A stretch of 64,000 nt of DNA from CAWGUU01 sp963825765 (GCA_963825765.1 CAWGUU010000012.1:62001-126000); one strand, 5' to 3'; shown: positions 25,101-34,315, counted from the stretch's first letter. A program made the numbers and translations. The notes: a model not told the origin generated them from the letters alone.

Positions 25101-26083
25101 GAGGCAACCCGCTGGTGGCAGGCCACCGACGCCCCGCCGACCCGGGTCAGCGACGGCACCACGCCACAGCTCCCGACCGCCTCTGGGCACCGAGGGGCGA
25201 AGGCACACCCCGCGGGAAGGTCGGTCAGCGCCGGTGGCATGCCGGGAACCGCGACGAAGGCGCGGTCGGGAAGGCAGTCGAGCAGTCCGACGGCGTAGGG
25301 GTGCAGCGGGCGCTCGAAGAAGCTGTTGGCGGGGCTGACCTCGACGATCCGGCTGGCGTACATGACCGCCATGGTGTCGGCGACCCGCTCGGCGGCGTGG
25401 AGGTCGTGGGTCACGAGCAGCACCGCCCGTCCCTCGTCACATCGAGCCCGCAGCTGCTGCATCGTCTGGTCGACCAAGGCCCGGTCGAGACCCGATGTGG
25501 GTTCGTCGGCGAGCAGCACGTCGGGGTTGCCGGCGAGGGCCACCGCCGTGACCACCCGCTGGGCCATCCCTCCCGAGAGCTCGTGGGGATAGCACGCCAG
25601 GTCGGCGGGGTCGAGGCCGACCACGCGGGCGAGCCGGTCGCCCTCGCCTACGATGTCCTGGTCGTGGGTGCCGTGGGTGCGCAGGGCCTCGGACAGCTGC
25701 GAGCGGGCCGTGCGTACGGGTGTGAGGTAGGTCGCCGGGCTCTGGGGGATGAGGCCGATGCGACGGCCACGGACCTGTCGTGCCATCACCTTGCGAGGCA
25801 GGCCGATCAGCTCGATATCGTCGTCGATCGGGCCATCGTCGATCGGGCCACCGGTTTGGCGTGCCAGGACGGCGGTGCCCCGAAGTGTGGCGTTGGTGGG
25901 CAGCAGGCCGAGCAGGGCATGGGCAAGCACCGACTTGCCGCACCCCGACTCGCCCACGAGAACGACGCACTCGCCGGCGTGGAGGTCGAGGGTGGCGCTG
26001 CTGACGGCCCGAACGACCCGTCCGGGCACGGCGAACTCGACTGTGAGCCCCTTGATCGACAGGACGGGAGGCGTGCCCGTCAC
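25097..26083 (-). CDS. Opp/Nik-type ABC ATPase, first subunit (cluster 1)
   Basis: 328 aa. Walker A GESGCGKSV, Q-loop GLIPQSP, signature LSGGMAQR, Walker B VLLADEPTSGLD, H-loop VTHD. The C-terminal oligopeptide-transporter domain includes HPYAVGLLDCLPD and CAFAPRCPEAVGSC, whose cysteines match the [4Fe-4S]-type motif of DppD/OppD. Start chosen at GTG 26083, 10 bases after the permease stop. An acidic insert IDDGPIDDD follows the Walker A region. Confidence 0.88.
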   Translation of the reverse strand: MTGTPPVLSIKGLTVEFAVPGRVVRAVSSATLDLHAGECVVLVGESGCGKSVLAHALLGLLPTNATLRGTAVLARQTGGPIDDGPIDDDIELIGLPRKVMARQVRGRRIGLIPQSPATYLTPVRTARSQLSEALRTHGTHDQDIVGEGDRLARVVGLDPADLACYPHELSGGMAQRVVTAVALAGNPDVLLADEPTSGLDRALVDQTMQQLRARCDEGRAVLLVTHDLHAAERVADTMAVMYASRIVEVSPANSFFERPLHPYAVGLLDCLPDRAFVAVPGMPPALTDLPAGCAFAPRCPEAVGSCGVVPSLTRVGGASVACHQRVAS

Positions 26084-26093
26084 AGGTCGCCGG

Positions 26094-26990
26094 TCACAGG
26101 TCGTATTCGGAGCCGCGGCGGGGGCTGAGGTGATCGCGCCAGGCGCCGGCGAGGGTGGCGATGGCAAGGGTCACCACGACGATGAACAGGCCGGGGACGA
26201 TGCTCGGCCACCACACGCCGGCCAGCAGCGACCGGCGGCCGTCGCTGATCATGTTCCCGAGCGACGCCAGGTGCGGTGGGAGGCCGAGCCCGAGGAACGA
26301 CAGGGCGGTCTCGTGCCAGATGGCATGGGGCACCATCAGCGTGGTTGCCACGAGGATCTGGGGCAGGACGTGGGGCAGGAAATGACGCTTGAGCACGTAA
26401 CGCCGGCTGGCCCCCCCACCGATGGCGGCGTCGACGAATGGTCGGTCGCGCAGGCTGAGCACCTCGGATCGGACGATCCGGGCGGTGGACAGCCAATGGG
26501 TTAGCGCCACGGCGATGATCACCGCCATCAGGCTGGGTCGCAGCATGGCCACGATGAAGAGCCCGAGCAGCAGGTGGGGCACCGAGGCGACGGTGTCGAC
26601 CACCCGCATCAGGAACTGGTCGACCCGCCCGCCGCACGTGGCCGCTACCAACCCGACGACGCCGCCGATGAGGCTGGCCGCCATCGCCGCGGCCAGCCCG
26701 ACCAGGAGCGACACCCTGAGCGAATACAGGCTGCGCAGGAGGACGTCGCGGCCGAGCCCGTCGGTGCCGGCGAGATGTGACCACGACGGAGCCATGTCGA
26801 TCCGGTCCAGGTTCACGGCGATCTGGTCGAGCGGTGCGACCCACGGGAGGACCAAGGCCCCGCCCACCAGCACCATGGCCAGCAGGGCGGCGAGAGCCAC
26901 GCCGGGCCGGCGGCGGGCGGCGGCCACCCACGGGTGGTCGCGGGTGGTGCTTCCCACGACCGCGCCCACCACAACGGCGGTGTCACTCAT
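26094..26990 (-). CDS. DppC/NikC-type permease (cluster 1)
   Basis: 298 aa, six predicted helices. HLAGTDGLGRDVLLRSLYSLR is the conserved periplasmic-entry block and RRYVLKRHFLPHVLPQ the EAA loop that contacts the ATPases. It overlaps the stop of the DppB-like gene by four bases. Forms the heterodimeric channel with that protein. Confidence 0.9.
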   Translation of the reverse strand: MSDTAVVVGAVVGSTTRDHPWVAAARRRPGVALAALLAMVLVGGALVLPWVAPLDQIAVNLDRIDMAPSWSHLAGTDGLGRDVLLRSLYSLRVSLLVGLAAAMAASLIGGVVGLVAATCGGRVDQFLMRVVDTVASVPHLLLGLFIVAMLRPSLMAVIIAVALTHWLSTARIVRSEVLSLRDRPFVDAAIGGGASRRYVLKRHFLPHVLPQILVATTLMVPHAIWHETALSFLGLGLPPHLASLGNMISDGRRSLLAGVWWPSIVPGLFIVVVTLAIATLAGAWRDHLSPRRGSEYDL

Positions 26991-28087
26991 CTGGACGACT
27001 CATCCAGGTGCACCCTCGGGTCGGCGACGGCGTAGGCGATGTCGGCACACAGGTTGGCGGTCAGCACCAGGAGGGCGGTGAGGAGGGTGATGGCGGCGAG
27101 CAGCGGGAAGTCGGCGCCGAGCGCGCCCTCCACCGCGACCGCCCCCAGTCCGGGCAGGGAGAAGACCACCTCGACCAGCACCGCGCCGCCGATGATCTCG
27201 GGGAGGTGGGTGCCCACGAGGGTGATGAAGGGCAGCAGGGCGGTGCGCAGGGCGTGGCCGAACAGCACCACCCGGCCGGGGAGGCCACGGGCGAACGCGC
27301 CCACCACGTGGTCCTCCTGCAGGCTCTCGATCACCGAGTCGCGCACGAACAGCACGAACCACGAGCACTGGGAGAGAGCGAGCACTCCGACGGGGAGGAT
27401 GAGGTGGCGGGCGACGTCGACCCAGGATCGGTGGGTCGACGTGACCGTCTCGACACCGGCGATCGGCAGCCACCCGAGGCCGAGGGAGAACACGGCGATG
27501 GCGAGAAGGGCGATCCAGAAGACGGGCATGGCCTCGACGCCGTACGCCACCGCCCGCACCACCCGGTCGAACCACCCGTCCCGCCGGTAGGCGGCCAACG
27601 TCCCGACCACCAGGCTCACGACCAGCACGATGACGAGGGAGGCGCCGACGACCAGGACGGTCCAGCCGGCCCGCGACGCCAGCACCTCCGTCACGGGCTG
27701 GTGCAGGGTCGTGGAGAACCCCAAGTCCCCTCGCACCATGTGTCCGAGCCACCGCAGGTATTGCATCGGTGCGGGATCGTCGAGCCCCCAGTTGTGTCGG
27801 ATCTGGTCGAGGTTCTCGGGGGTGGCGGTGAACGCCGCTGCCCCCGCGTACTGGCGGACCGGGTCGATCGGCGAGGCGTTGCCGATGATGAACATGCCCA
27901 GTGTGACGGCGATGAGGACGGGGATGGTCACGAGCACGCGGCGCCGGACCAGGCGGCCGACCCCGACGAGCCGGTGACGGCGAACCGGCGGCGCGACCAG
28001 CTGCTCCGCCGGTGCCGCGGCGGCGGGTGTGGTCGGAGCGCTCGGGGTGGCGGTCAGCTCCCTGTGGACCACGTGTCGACGTTCCAC
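26987..28087 (-). CDS. DppB/NikB-type permease (cluster 1)
   Basis: 366 aa with a 45-residue Ala/Pro-rich N-terminal extension. ASPIDPVRQYAG, WGLDDPAPMQYLRWL and GDLGFSTTL are DppB hallmarks; the EAA loop is in GAFARGLPGRVVLFGHALRTALLP. The GTG start at 28087 overlaps the binding-protein gene by 34 bases; a later GTG (28072) is possible. The five cluster-1 genes are overlapping or nearly so, one operon. Confidence 0.88.
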   Translation of the reverse strand: MERRHVVHRELTATPSAPTTPAAAAPAEQLVAPPVRRHRLVGVGRLVRRRVLVTIPVLIAVTLGMFIIGNASPIDPVRQYAGAAAFTATPENLDQIRHNWGLDDPAPMQYLRWLGHMVRGDLGFSTTLHQPVTEVLASRAGWTVLVVGASLVIVLVVSLVVGTLAAYRRDGWFDRVVRAVAYGVEAMPVFWIALLAIAVFSLGLGWLPIAGVETVTSTHRSWVDVARHLILPVGVLALSQCSWFVLFVRDSVIESLQEDHVVGAFARGLPGRVVLFGHALRTALLPFITLVGTHLPEIIGGAVLVEVVFSLPGLGAVAVEGALGADFPLLAAITLLTALLVLTANLCADIAYAVADPRVHLDESSR

Positions 28088-29652
28088 CAGATCGAGTTGG
28101 CCATGCTGTGCTCGTGCGGCTCGGTGCGGTCGACGACCCCGTTGATGTCGGCCTTAACCACGTAGACATGACGCAGGTAGGTCAGGAAGACCCAGGGCCG
28201 GTCGGCGGCCAGCTGCTTCTGGAGGCTCTTGTACGCGGTCAGCCGTGCCGCCGGATCGGCGCTGGTGCGGCCTGCGTCCAGGTCGGCGTCGGCCGCCGGC
28301 GAGTTGTAGGAGCCGGGGTTGTAGAAGTCGACCCCGGCGAAGCTCGACCGGAACAGCTTGTAGGTGATGAAGTCGGGGTCGTACGGAGTGCCCCACCCCA
28401 TGATGAGGGCGTCGTTCTTCATCCGGGGCTCGATGGCGTCCCAGGTGAGGCCTTCAGGCTTGACCTCGACCCCGACGGCCTGGGCGTAGCTGACCACCGA
28501 GAGGGCCAGCTCCTTGCGGAGGCTGTCCGACGCCGGGTACATGAGAGTGAACGACGCCTGCTGGCCGTTCTTCTCCCGCACGCCACCGGCGCCGACCGTC
28601 CACCCCGCGGCGTCGAGGGTGGCGGCCGCGGCCGCCGGGTCGGCCGTGGGCTTGCCGTAGGTGGTCGGGTCGGCGAACTGGCTCGACGGCGCCACCGGTC
28701 CGAAGGCCGGGTCGCCGGCGTTGGCCAGCACGCCCTTGACCAGGGCGGAGCGGTCGACGGCGAGTGACAGGGCCTGGCGAATCGCGACGTCGCCGGTGAC
28801 GGGGTTGCCCATCGGCAGCATCACGCCCCGGTAGTCGCCGGTCTTGACCGCGTGGACCTTGTAGGCGGGGTTCGACTTGAAGGACTCGGCCAGCTTCGGC
28901 GGCAGTTCGACGGCGTCGAACTCGCCCGCCTGGGTCCGCTGGGCCCGGACGTTCTCGTCGGCGACGAATGCCACGACCAAGTTGGCGACCTTGGGCTTGT
29001 CGCCCCAGTAGTTCGGGTTCGCCGACAGCACGAGCCGGTCACCCGGCGTCATCGATTCGAACACGTAGGGGCCGCTGCCGATCGGGTGCTGGTTGAACGG
29101 CGCCTTGTTGATGTCGGTGCCCTCGAGCTGCTTCCTGGGCACGATGCCGGCGGTGAGGCGCTGGAGGATCGGCGCGTAGGCGTACTTGAGGTGGAAGACG
29201 ACCGTGGAAGGATCGGTGGCCTGCACCGACTCCAGCATCTCGAGGTCGGACCGTGCCGTCGTGTCTACCTTCGGGTCGAGAATGGAGGTGTAGGTGAAGA
29301 CGACGTCGTCGGCGGTCAGCGGCGTCCCGTCGTGGAACGCCACCCCCGAGCGGAGGTGGGCGGTGACGGTCTTGCCGTCCGCCGATACCTCCGGGACGGG
29401 ATCGGCCAGGCCCGGGACCACCGCGTTCGCCGCGTCGCGGGCGACGAGGCCGTCGAAGATCAGCGATCCGCCGTCGGGCGCGAAGTTGAGCACCGGGTTG
29501 TAGCTGTCGGGCTCCGACGAGGTGGCCACCACGAGCGTGTCTCGGCCCCCCGACGCCGTGCCGGTCGTCGACGACGACGAGCACGCCGCGGCACCCAGCC
29601 CGACGGCTACCGCCAGGCCCACCCAGCGAGACAATCGACGAGCGCCACGCAT
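28054..29652 (-). CDS. Family 5 (peptide/nickel) ABC substrate-binding lipoprotein (cluster 1)
   Basis: 532 aa. Signal peptide with lipobox GAAAC. VAFHDGTPLTADDVVFTY, IGSGPYVFE, IRQALSLAVDRSALV and GWGTPYDPDF are the SBP_bac_5 landmarks. Ligand could be peptide, nickel chelate or glycoside; the sequence does not decide. ATG start with GGGGGTGGG upstream. First gene of the operon. Confidence 0.9.
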   Translation of the reverse strand: MRGARRLSRWVGLAVAVGLGAAACSSSSTTGTASGGRDTLVVATSSEPDSYNPVLNFAPDGGSLIFDGLVARDAANAVVPGLADPVPEVSADGKTVTAHLRSGVAFHDGTPLTADDVVFTYTSILDPKVDTTARSDLEMLESVQATDPSTVVFHLKYAYAPILQRLTAGIVPRKQLEGTDINKAPFNQHPIGSGPYVFESMTPGDRLVLSANPNYWGDKPKVANLVVAFVADENVRAQRTQAGEFDAVELPPKLAESFKSNPAYKVHAVKTGDYRGVMLPMGNPVTGDVAIRQALSLAVDRSALVKGVLANAGDPAFGPVAPSSQFADPTTYGKPTADPAAAAATLDAAGWTVGAGGVREKNGQQASFTLMYPASDSLRKELALSVVSYAQAVGVEVKPEGLTWDAIEPRMKNDALIMGWGTPYDPDFITYKLFRSSFAGVDFYNPGSYNSPAADADLDAGRTSADPAARLTAYKSLQKQLAADRPWVFLTYLRHVYVVKADINGVVDRTEPHEHSMANSIWWNVDTWSTGS

Positions 29653-30064
29653 GAACCCACCCCCGCGATCGGTGTCCGACTCCGCCGTCGAATCCCAGGC
29701 TAGACGCCAATGCCTAGAGCTTGCAACAACATGCTGAGTCCGTCTGGTTTCAGGTGAGCCAGCAGAGAGTCGGCCGCGGATACTCGACCGATGATGGGCT
29801 GGCAAGAACGACACGCACGTAGTTCTCGACTTCACGGAGGTCGGCGTGTTCGGTCGGGCTGGATCATGGGCTGATACCTGCGCCTTGGCTCTGCATGAAC
29901 CCGGGTCACCGCGAGGAGTGGTCGGGATGCCGACTGGGTCAGAGAGAATCTCTGGTTCGATCACGCACCTCCGGCAGGCCACAGAGGACGACCAGGTCGC
30001 CGAAGACCCAGTGAAGCGTGGACCGTTGGCGACCACCCGCGCATGGCCCGGTACCGCCCGTCGA
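29653..30064. other. Promoter region of cluster 1 and empty sequence
   Basis: Holds the presumed promoter of the binding-protein gene and no recognisable coding sequence. One half-operator-like TTGCAA lies at 29731-29736, without a good second half at 5-bp spacing. Confidence 0.45.
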
Positions 30065-30558
30065 TCAGCGTGGAGGCGGTGGCCGCGACGGGGCATTCGA
30101 GCGGGCGATCGCGTGTTGGATGTCGCCCTGGGCCTCGGCCCGCGCCCGCAGACAGCGTGGCACCGAAGCCGGCGTGGCCAGGAACACCGCCAGCACGACG
30201 ACCAGCCACAGATGGAGCAGGCCAGACCCACCAACGCCCGGGACCGGCACCAGGCTGGCCACGGCCCGGGTTGACAGGTGGAGGGGTGTAGAACATCGAC
30301 CACGGGTGTCAGGGTGGGAGTCGAACGACAGCTTGTGGGCGACGCACGAGAAGAGGGCCTGACACAGGACGGCCGTCGGCGCCAGGGTGGTGACCACCAG
30401 GATCCACGGCACCAACTCCCCGCCTCGGCACCCTCCGAGCGCCCGCCCTGCAGCCGGCCCGATGGCCCGGCCGCGGCCACGACCAGCACCTCACTGGCCA
30501 GCAGAGCGGCGATCACCCACTTCACCAGCCGCCGGTGGCGGGCGCGGGCGGGCGCCAT
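30065..30558 (-). pseudogene. Broken small membrane protein
   Basis: An N-terminal piece MAPARARHRRLVKWVIAALL with a hydrophobic helix continues after a frame change near 30415 as LVPWILVVTTLAPTAVLCQA, then LLHLWLVVVLAVFLATP. Together they read as a three-helix protein of about 165 aa. One base in the GGGG run restores the frame. No family recognised. Confidence 0.4.
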
Positions 30559-30588
30559 CCGGCTGCCGGGCGGGCGCCATCCGGCTGC
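30545..30588. repeat. Two tandem 22-bp repeats
   Basis: The unit starting CGGGCGGGCGCCATCCGG occurs twice head to tail, at the 5' end of the broken membrane protein gene. Likely slippage. Confidence 0.8.
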
Positions 30589-30666
30589 CGCCGTGCCTCA
30601 TTAGCCCGGGTCCTGGGCCCGCACCAGCCGCTCGTACATGCCGCGAACCGCAGCCGGCGTTCGCTG

Positions 30667-30699
30667 ATACTTGGTGTGCTGCGTGGTGCTACCAAGTAT
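30667..30699. promoter_or_regulatory. Inverted-repeat operator of the toxin-antitoxin operon
   Basis: ATACTTGGT (30667-30675) and its perfect complement ACCAAGTAT (30691-30699) flank a 15-base spacer and end 11 bases before the antitoxin ATG. The site is placed for autorepression by an AbrB-type antitoxin. Confidence 0.75.
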
Positions 30700-30709
30700 T
30701 CTCAATCGT

Positions 30710-30946
30710 ATGAACGTCCAGGAGTATCTCGTGTCTGCGTCCGGCCAGATGTCGCTGCCCGCTGGAGCACGCCATCGATGGCACCTTCAAGGCGGCGGGC
30801 CAGTCGACGTCATCGACCTCGGTTTCGGTGTGCTGACGTTGCCCAAGGGAACGGGGCGGAAGCTTCTGAACGACCTCGTCACACGCGACCAGCACGCTCA
30901 GTTCGTGCGATCGCTCGACGACGATCCCGATCTGGCGACGACGTGA
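30710..30946 (+). CDS. AbrB-type antitoxin (VapB-like)
   Basis: 78 aa. MNVQEYLVSASGQMSLPAGA followed by RHRWHL matches the swapped-hairpin AbrB fold (xxGQxxLPxxxRxxW). A helical tail (GRKLLNDLVTRDQHAQFVRSL) would cover the toxin active site. GC is lower than in neighbours. Its last codons overlap the toxin start (GTGA). Confidence 0.8.
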   Translation: MNVQEYLVSASGQMSLPAGARHRWHLQGGGPVDVIDLGFGVLTLPKGTGRKLLNDLVTRDQHAQFVRSLDDDPDLATT

Positions 30947-31374
30947 CAAAGGCGATCCTCGACGATCACCTTCTCAGGGACCTCCTCGCCGACGACATGC
31001 CCGACGAGCTCGCCAGCATTCTGGTCCAGCACGAACCCGCGACTACCAACCTCTACTTCTATCGGCTGTCGCGGAGCGTCGTGTCGACCCGCGGGGGCGC
31101 ACTGACAGGTGGATGGAGCACCGAGCGACGTCAGGCGCTCGGCTCGAAGCTGCTGACGTTGCCCGAGAGCTTGGAGATCGTGCCGATCAGGAGAATCGCG
31201 TATCGCATGGCCGAGATCGCCGCTACCCACCGTGTCTCGACGCTTGGCGCGGAGTGCGTGGCCGCCTCCGAACACCTCGATGCTCCACTCCTCGTCTGGA
31301 GCGGTGACGATGGTCCCGGGATCCGGTCAGCGATGATTGACCTCGGCCGGGACTATCGAACCATCGTCCGTTGA
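30943..31374 (+). CDS. PIN-domain toxin (VapC-like)
   Basis: 143 aa. Acidic residues in ILDDHLL near the N-terminus, the conserved Glu in TLGAECVAASEHLDAPLLVW and a C-terminal Asp in SGDDGP fit a PIN ribonuclease. The N-terminal Asp lies a few residues later than the usual VapC position, so homology is moderate. GTG start, translationally coupled to the antitoxin. Confidence 0.7.
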   Translation: MTKAILDDHLLRDLLADDMPDELASILVQHEPATTNLYFYRLSRSVVSTRGGALTGGWSTERRQALGSKLLTLPESLEIVPIRRIAYRMAEIAATHRVSTLGAECVAASEHLDAPLLVWSGDDGPGIRSAMIDLGRDYRTIVR

Positions 31375-31621
31375 GGTGCGCCCGACGCGGCTTCTAGGGA
31401 TACCCGTCTGGACACGCAGTCGGCGTTAGGAGACAACCAGCACTGCGATGAGTCGCGGTTGCCAGCACTCCGGATCGACCATCACTGAGAAGCCGTCGCC
31501 GACGACCCTTTGGCGTGCCGGAGTCGACGGGCGAATCGCCAGCCCAGGTTCGTGGCGCGAAACCGAACTCGACCGGAAGTCCCGATAGCAGAACCGACAC
31601 GCCGCTATCGGGTCTAGGCGA

Positions 31622-32005
31622 CCCTGCCGGGCGGCGAGATGCAGCCGGCTGCTCATCGCCCGCGCCCTGGCCCAAGAGGCCGACCACCTGCTACTCGACG
31701 AGCCCATCAACCACCTCGACGTCCGCCATCAGCACGAGGTGCTCGAGCTGGGGCGGTCACTGGGCGTGACCATGATCGTCGTCCTCCACGACCTCAACAC
31801 TGCCGGTCGCTACTGCGACCAACTGGTGCTGCTGTACCGCGGTCTGGGGTGCATCGCGTCGGCTCCACCCGGGACGTGCTCACACGAGATCCTGGAACCG
31901 GTGTCCGGCGTGCGGGTCCGCGTCCTGGACGACGGAGACGCCGTGCAGTTGGTGTTCAGCAGAGTGCCGGCCGACCGCAGCCGCCGCTACGAACCCGCCG
32001 GCTGA
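31622..32005 (+). pseudogene. C-terminal half of a FecE-type ABC ATPase
   Basis: Reads GGEMQ, then after a one-base shift RLLIARALAQEADHLLLDEP and HLDVRHQHEVLELG, VVLHDLNTAGRYCDQLVLLY. This contains the end of the signature, Walker B and the H-loop, but no Walker A half. Residual iron-chelate transporter gene, truncated at its 5' side. It lies a few kilobases from an intact FecBCD set on the other strand. Confidence 0.75.
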
Positions 32006-32052
32006 GGGCGAACACCAAAACCGGGACTGCTTGCAGTTCGCTGTAGGATAGA

Positions 32053-32071
32053 GATCGTCTTCCCGACGATC
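32053..32071. promoter_or_regulatory. Palindrome before the superoxide dismutase gene
   Basis: GATCGTC-N5-GACGATC ends 10 bases before the ATG, next to the GGAG ribosome site. It could be an operator or a leader hairpin. A half-site TTGCAG lies upstream at 32031-32036 with only a weak partner. Confidence 0.5.
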
Positions 32072-32081
32072 GGAGCGATCG

Positions 32082-32690
32082 ATGACGTACGTCCTTCCCG
32101 ACCTCCCGTACGACTACGGCGAGCTCGAGCCCCACTACTCGGGGCGGATCGTCGAGCTGCACCACGACAAGCACCACGCGTCCTATATCGGCGGCGCCAA
32201 CACCACGCTCGACAGGCTGGCCGACGCCCGTGACAAGGACGACTTCGGCGCCGTCGTCGGCCTCGAGAAGACGCTCGCCTTCAACCTTTCCGGCCACGTC
32301 CTGCACTCCATCTTCTGGACGAACCTCAGCCCCGACGGTGGCGACCGTCCGATCGGCGACCTGGCCGGGGCCATCGACGAGCACTTCGGCTCGTTCGACC
32401 GGTTCAAGGCCCACCTGAGCCAGGCCACCGTCACCGTGCAGGGCTCCGGCTGGGGCGTCCTGGCGTGGGAGCCGCTGGGCGGGCGGCTCATCGTCGAGCA
32501 GGTCTATGACCATCAGGCCAACGTCGGCAACGGCGCGACGCCCCTCCTCGTCATCGACGCCTGGGAGCACGCGTACTACCTCCAGTACCTCAACGTCCGG
32601 GCCGACTTCGTGAAGGCGGTCTGGAACCTCGTGAACTGGCCCGACGTGTCCCGCCGGTTCGAGCAGGCGCGGGCGGCGAGACTCCTGTGA
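32082..32690 (+). CDS. sod: Fe/Mn superoxide dismutase
   Basis: 202 aa. Metal ligands are His in VELHHDKHHASY, His in NLSGHVLHSIFW, Asp and His in LLVIDAWEHAYYLQY. GSGWGVLAWEP and VYDHQANVGNG give family identity. Converts superoxide to peroxide in the cytosol. It heads a run with a GNAT gene (four-base overlap) and a CDF exporter. In Streptomyces the Fe-SOD is repressed by the nickel regulator Nur; a comparable link here is inference. Confidence 0.95.
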   Translation: MTYVLPDLPYDYGELEPHYSGRIVELHHDKHHASYIGGANTTLDRLADARDKDDFGAVVGLEKTLAFNLSGHVLHSIFWTNLSPDGGDRPIGDLAGAIDEHFGSFDRFKAHLSQATVTVQGSGWGVLAWEPLGGRLIVEQVYDHQANVGNGATPLLVIDAWEHAYYLQYLNVRADFVKAVWNLVNWPDVSRRFEQARAARLL

Positions 32691-33262
32691 AGGACGGGAC
32701 GGTTGCCCTCGCCAGTGTCGAGCGGCTGAGTTCACTGCGAGGAGATCTCGGATTGGTCTACTGCGGAGCGTTCGGGACCCCGCCCTGGAACGAGGCCCAG
32801 GTCGAGTGCGCCCGATTTCTGGCCCGCCTCGACCGGTACACCCGGCGCGAGGACTTCAAGGCGGCCGTCGCGACCGACGCCCGGGGCTACGTCGTCGGCT
32901 TCACCTGCGGACAGGGGACCGACGTCGACCGGCCCGACGACGACGGCTATGCCGCGCTCTACTCCATGCTCGGCACGTTCATAGCCCGCCGACATCTACA
33001 CCAGGCGTTCGAGCTGGCCGAGCTGGCCGTTCTCCCGGGGTGGCAGAACCGGGGCATCGGGCGGAGGTTGCACGACGCCCTCCTCTCCGGGTTGCCTCAC
33101 CACCGCGCCTGGCTGCTGACCCGGGCCGGAGCCGAGCCCGCCGAGCGGCTTTACACTCGGCGCGGTTGGAGGGTGACAGCCGAGCTCGACCATCCCGACC
33201 GGCCCGAGACTCGACTGGTCATGTCGCTCGATCTCGCCCAACCGGTCGCCGCAGCCGGTTGA
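32687..33262 (+). CDS. GNAT-family N-acetyltransferase
   Basis: 191 aa. The acetyl-CoA pyrophosphate loop is LPGWQNRGIGRRLHDALL (Q/R-x-x-G-x-G/A form), preceded by ELAELAV and followed by GAEPAERLYTRRGWR. Substrate unknown. GTG start overlaps the SOD stop by four bases, so the two are coupled. Confidence 0.85.
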   Translation: MKDGTVALASVERLSSLRGDLGLVYCGAFGTPPWNEAQVECARFLARLDRYTRREDFKAAVATDARGYVVGFTCGQGTDVDRPDDDGYAALYSMLGTFIARRHLHQAFELAELAVLPGWQNRGIGRRLHDALLSGLPHHRAWLLTRAGAEPAERLYTRRGWRVTAELDHPDRPETRLVMSLDLAQPVAAAG

Positions 33263-33315
33263 ACGCCCGCCGGCGCGGTCCGGACGCCGCAGGAAGCCCT
33301 CGGCCCGTCGGAGCG

Positions 33316-34257
33316 GTGCCTTCACCGGAGCCGGTCACCGCTCGCCGGGAGCGCCGCCTCCTGATCGTGCTCGGGCTCAACCTGCTGGTCGTCGTCGGCC
33401 AGGTGATCGTCGGGGTGGTGGCCAACTCCCTCGGCCTCGTTGCGGACGCCGGCCACAGCCTGTCCGACGTGGCCGCGGTCGGCCTGTCGCTCTACGCCGT
33501 CCACCTCACGCGCCGCCCGGCCACTGCCCGGCGGTCGTTCGGCTGGCACCGGTCCACGGTGCTCGCCGCCCAGGCGAACGCGGCGTCGTTGCTGGTGGTG
33601 AGCGCGCTGATCGCTTACATCGGCGCCCGCCGGCTCTTCGACCCTCCCCAGGTCGAGGGAGGATTTGTGCTCCTCGCGGCGGCGGCCTCTGCGATCGCCA
33701 ACGGCTATGCCGCACTGCTGCTCCGGGACCGCCACGGCGACCTCAACATGCGCTCGGCCGTGCTGCACATGACCGCCGACGCTGCGGCATCGGCGGGGGT
33801 GGCGGTGGCCGCCACGGTCATCCTCCTCACGGGCGGGTTCGACTGGCTCGACCCCGCCGTGTCCCTGCTGATCACCCTGTTCATCGCCGTCCGGGCCGCC
33901 GGGCTGGTGCGGGAGGCCACCGACGTGCTGCTCGAGTCGACGCCCCCGGGGCTCGACGTCGACGAGCTGGTCGCCGCTCTGCGGGACGTGGCCGGCGTGG
34001 AGGGCGTCCACGACCTGCACGTCTGGAGCCTGTCGCCCGAGGTCCGGGCCGTCTCGGCCCACCTCCTGATCGCCGGGCAGCCTTCGTTGGTCAAGGCCCA
34101 ATCGGTTGCCGAGACAGCCAAGGCGGTGCTGGCCGAGCGCTTCGCCATTGTCCACGCGACCCTGGAACTGGAGTGCGAGAGCTGCGTGGACGACGACGCC
34201 GATCCGTGCCGGCTCGGCGGAGTCGTGCCGGCCGTCCAGGAGCGACACCACCACTAG
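33316..34257 (+). CDS. Cation diffusion facilitator (CDF) metal exporter
   Basis: 313 aa, six helices. The metal site is formed by ADAGHSLSDVAAV (helix II, H and D) and LHMTADAAASAGVAV (helix V). A cytoplasmic ferredoxin-like domain contains GVEGVHDLHVWSLSPE. The C-tail ECESCVDDDADPCRLGG and final HHH add extra metal ligands. Exports divalent metal (Zn, Co, Ni) by proton antiport. GTG start chosen because GGAG lies 5 bases upstream. Position just before the nickel/cobalt importer suggests homeostasis of the same metal. Confidence 0.9.
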   Translation: MPSPEPVTARRERRLLIVLGLNLLVVVGQVIVGVVANSLGLVADAGHSLSDVAAVGLSLYAVHLTRRPATARRSFGWHRSTVLAAQANAASLLVVSALIAYIGARRLFDPPQVEGGFVLLAAAASAIANGYAALLLRDRHGDLNMRSAVLHMTADAAASAGVAVAATVILLTGGFDWLDPAVSLLITLFIAVRAAGLVREATDVLLESTPPGLDVDELVAALRDVAGVEGVHDLHVWSLSPEVRAVSAHLLIAGQPSLVKAQSVAETAKAVLAERFAIVHATLELECESCVDDDADPCRLGGVVPAVQERHHH

Positions 34258-34298
34258 AAGGCGCGCCTTGGTCGGAGCTTTCTCCCGCCCGGGAATTA

Positions 34299-34315
34299 CT
34301 GCAAGCACATTGCAG
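34299..34315. promoter_or_regulatory. Fur-family operator (site 1) before cbiM
   Basis: CTGCAA-N5-TTGCAG, a perfect inverted repeat with 5-bp spacer, 50 bases before the cbiM start. Same architecture as four other sites in the window. Confidence 0.75.

Noticed and set aside
29731..29747. TTGCAA half-site before Opp cluster 1 as a sixth regulon operator
   Set aside because: The second half fits only with 4-bp spacing; all accepted sites have 5. Too weak to list.
32082..32690. Nickel superoxide dismutase
   Set aside because: The metal ligands and length are those of Fe/Mn SOD; the NiSOD N-terminal hook is absent.
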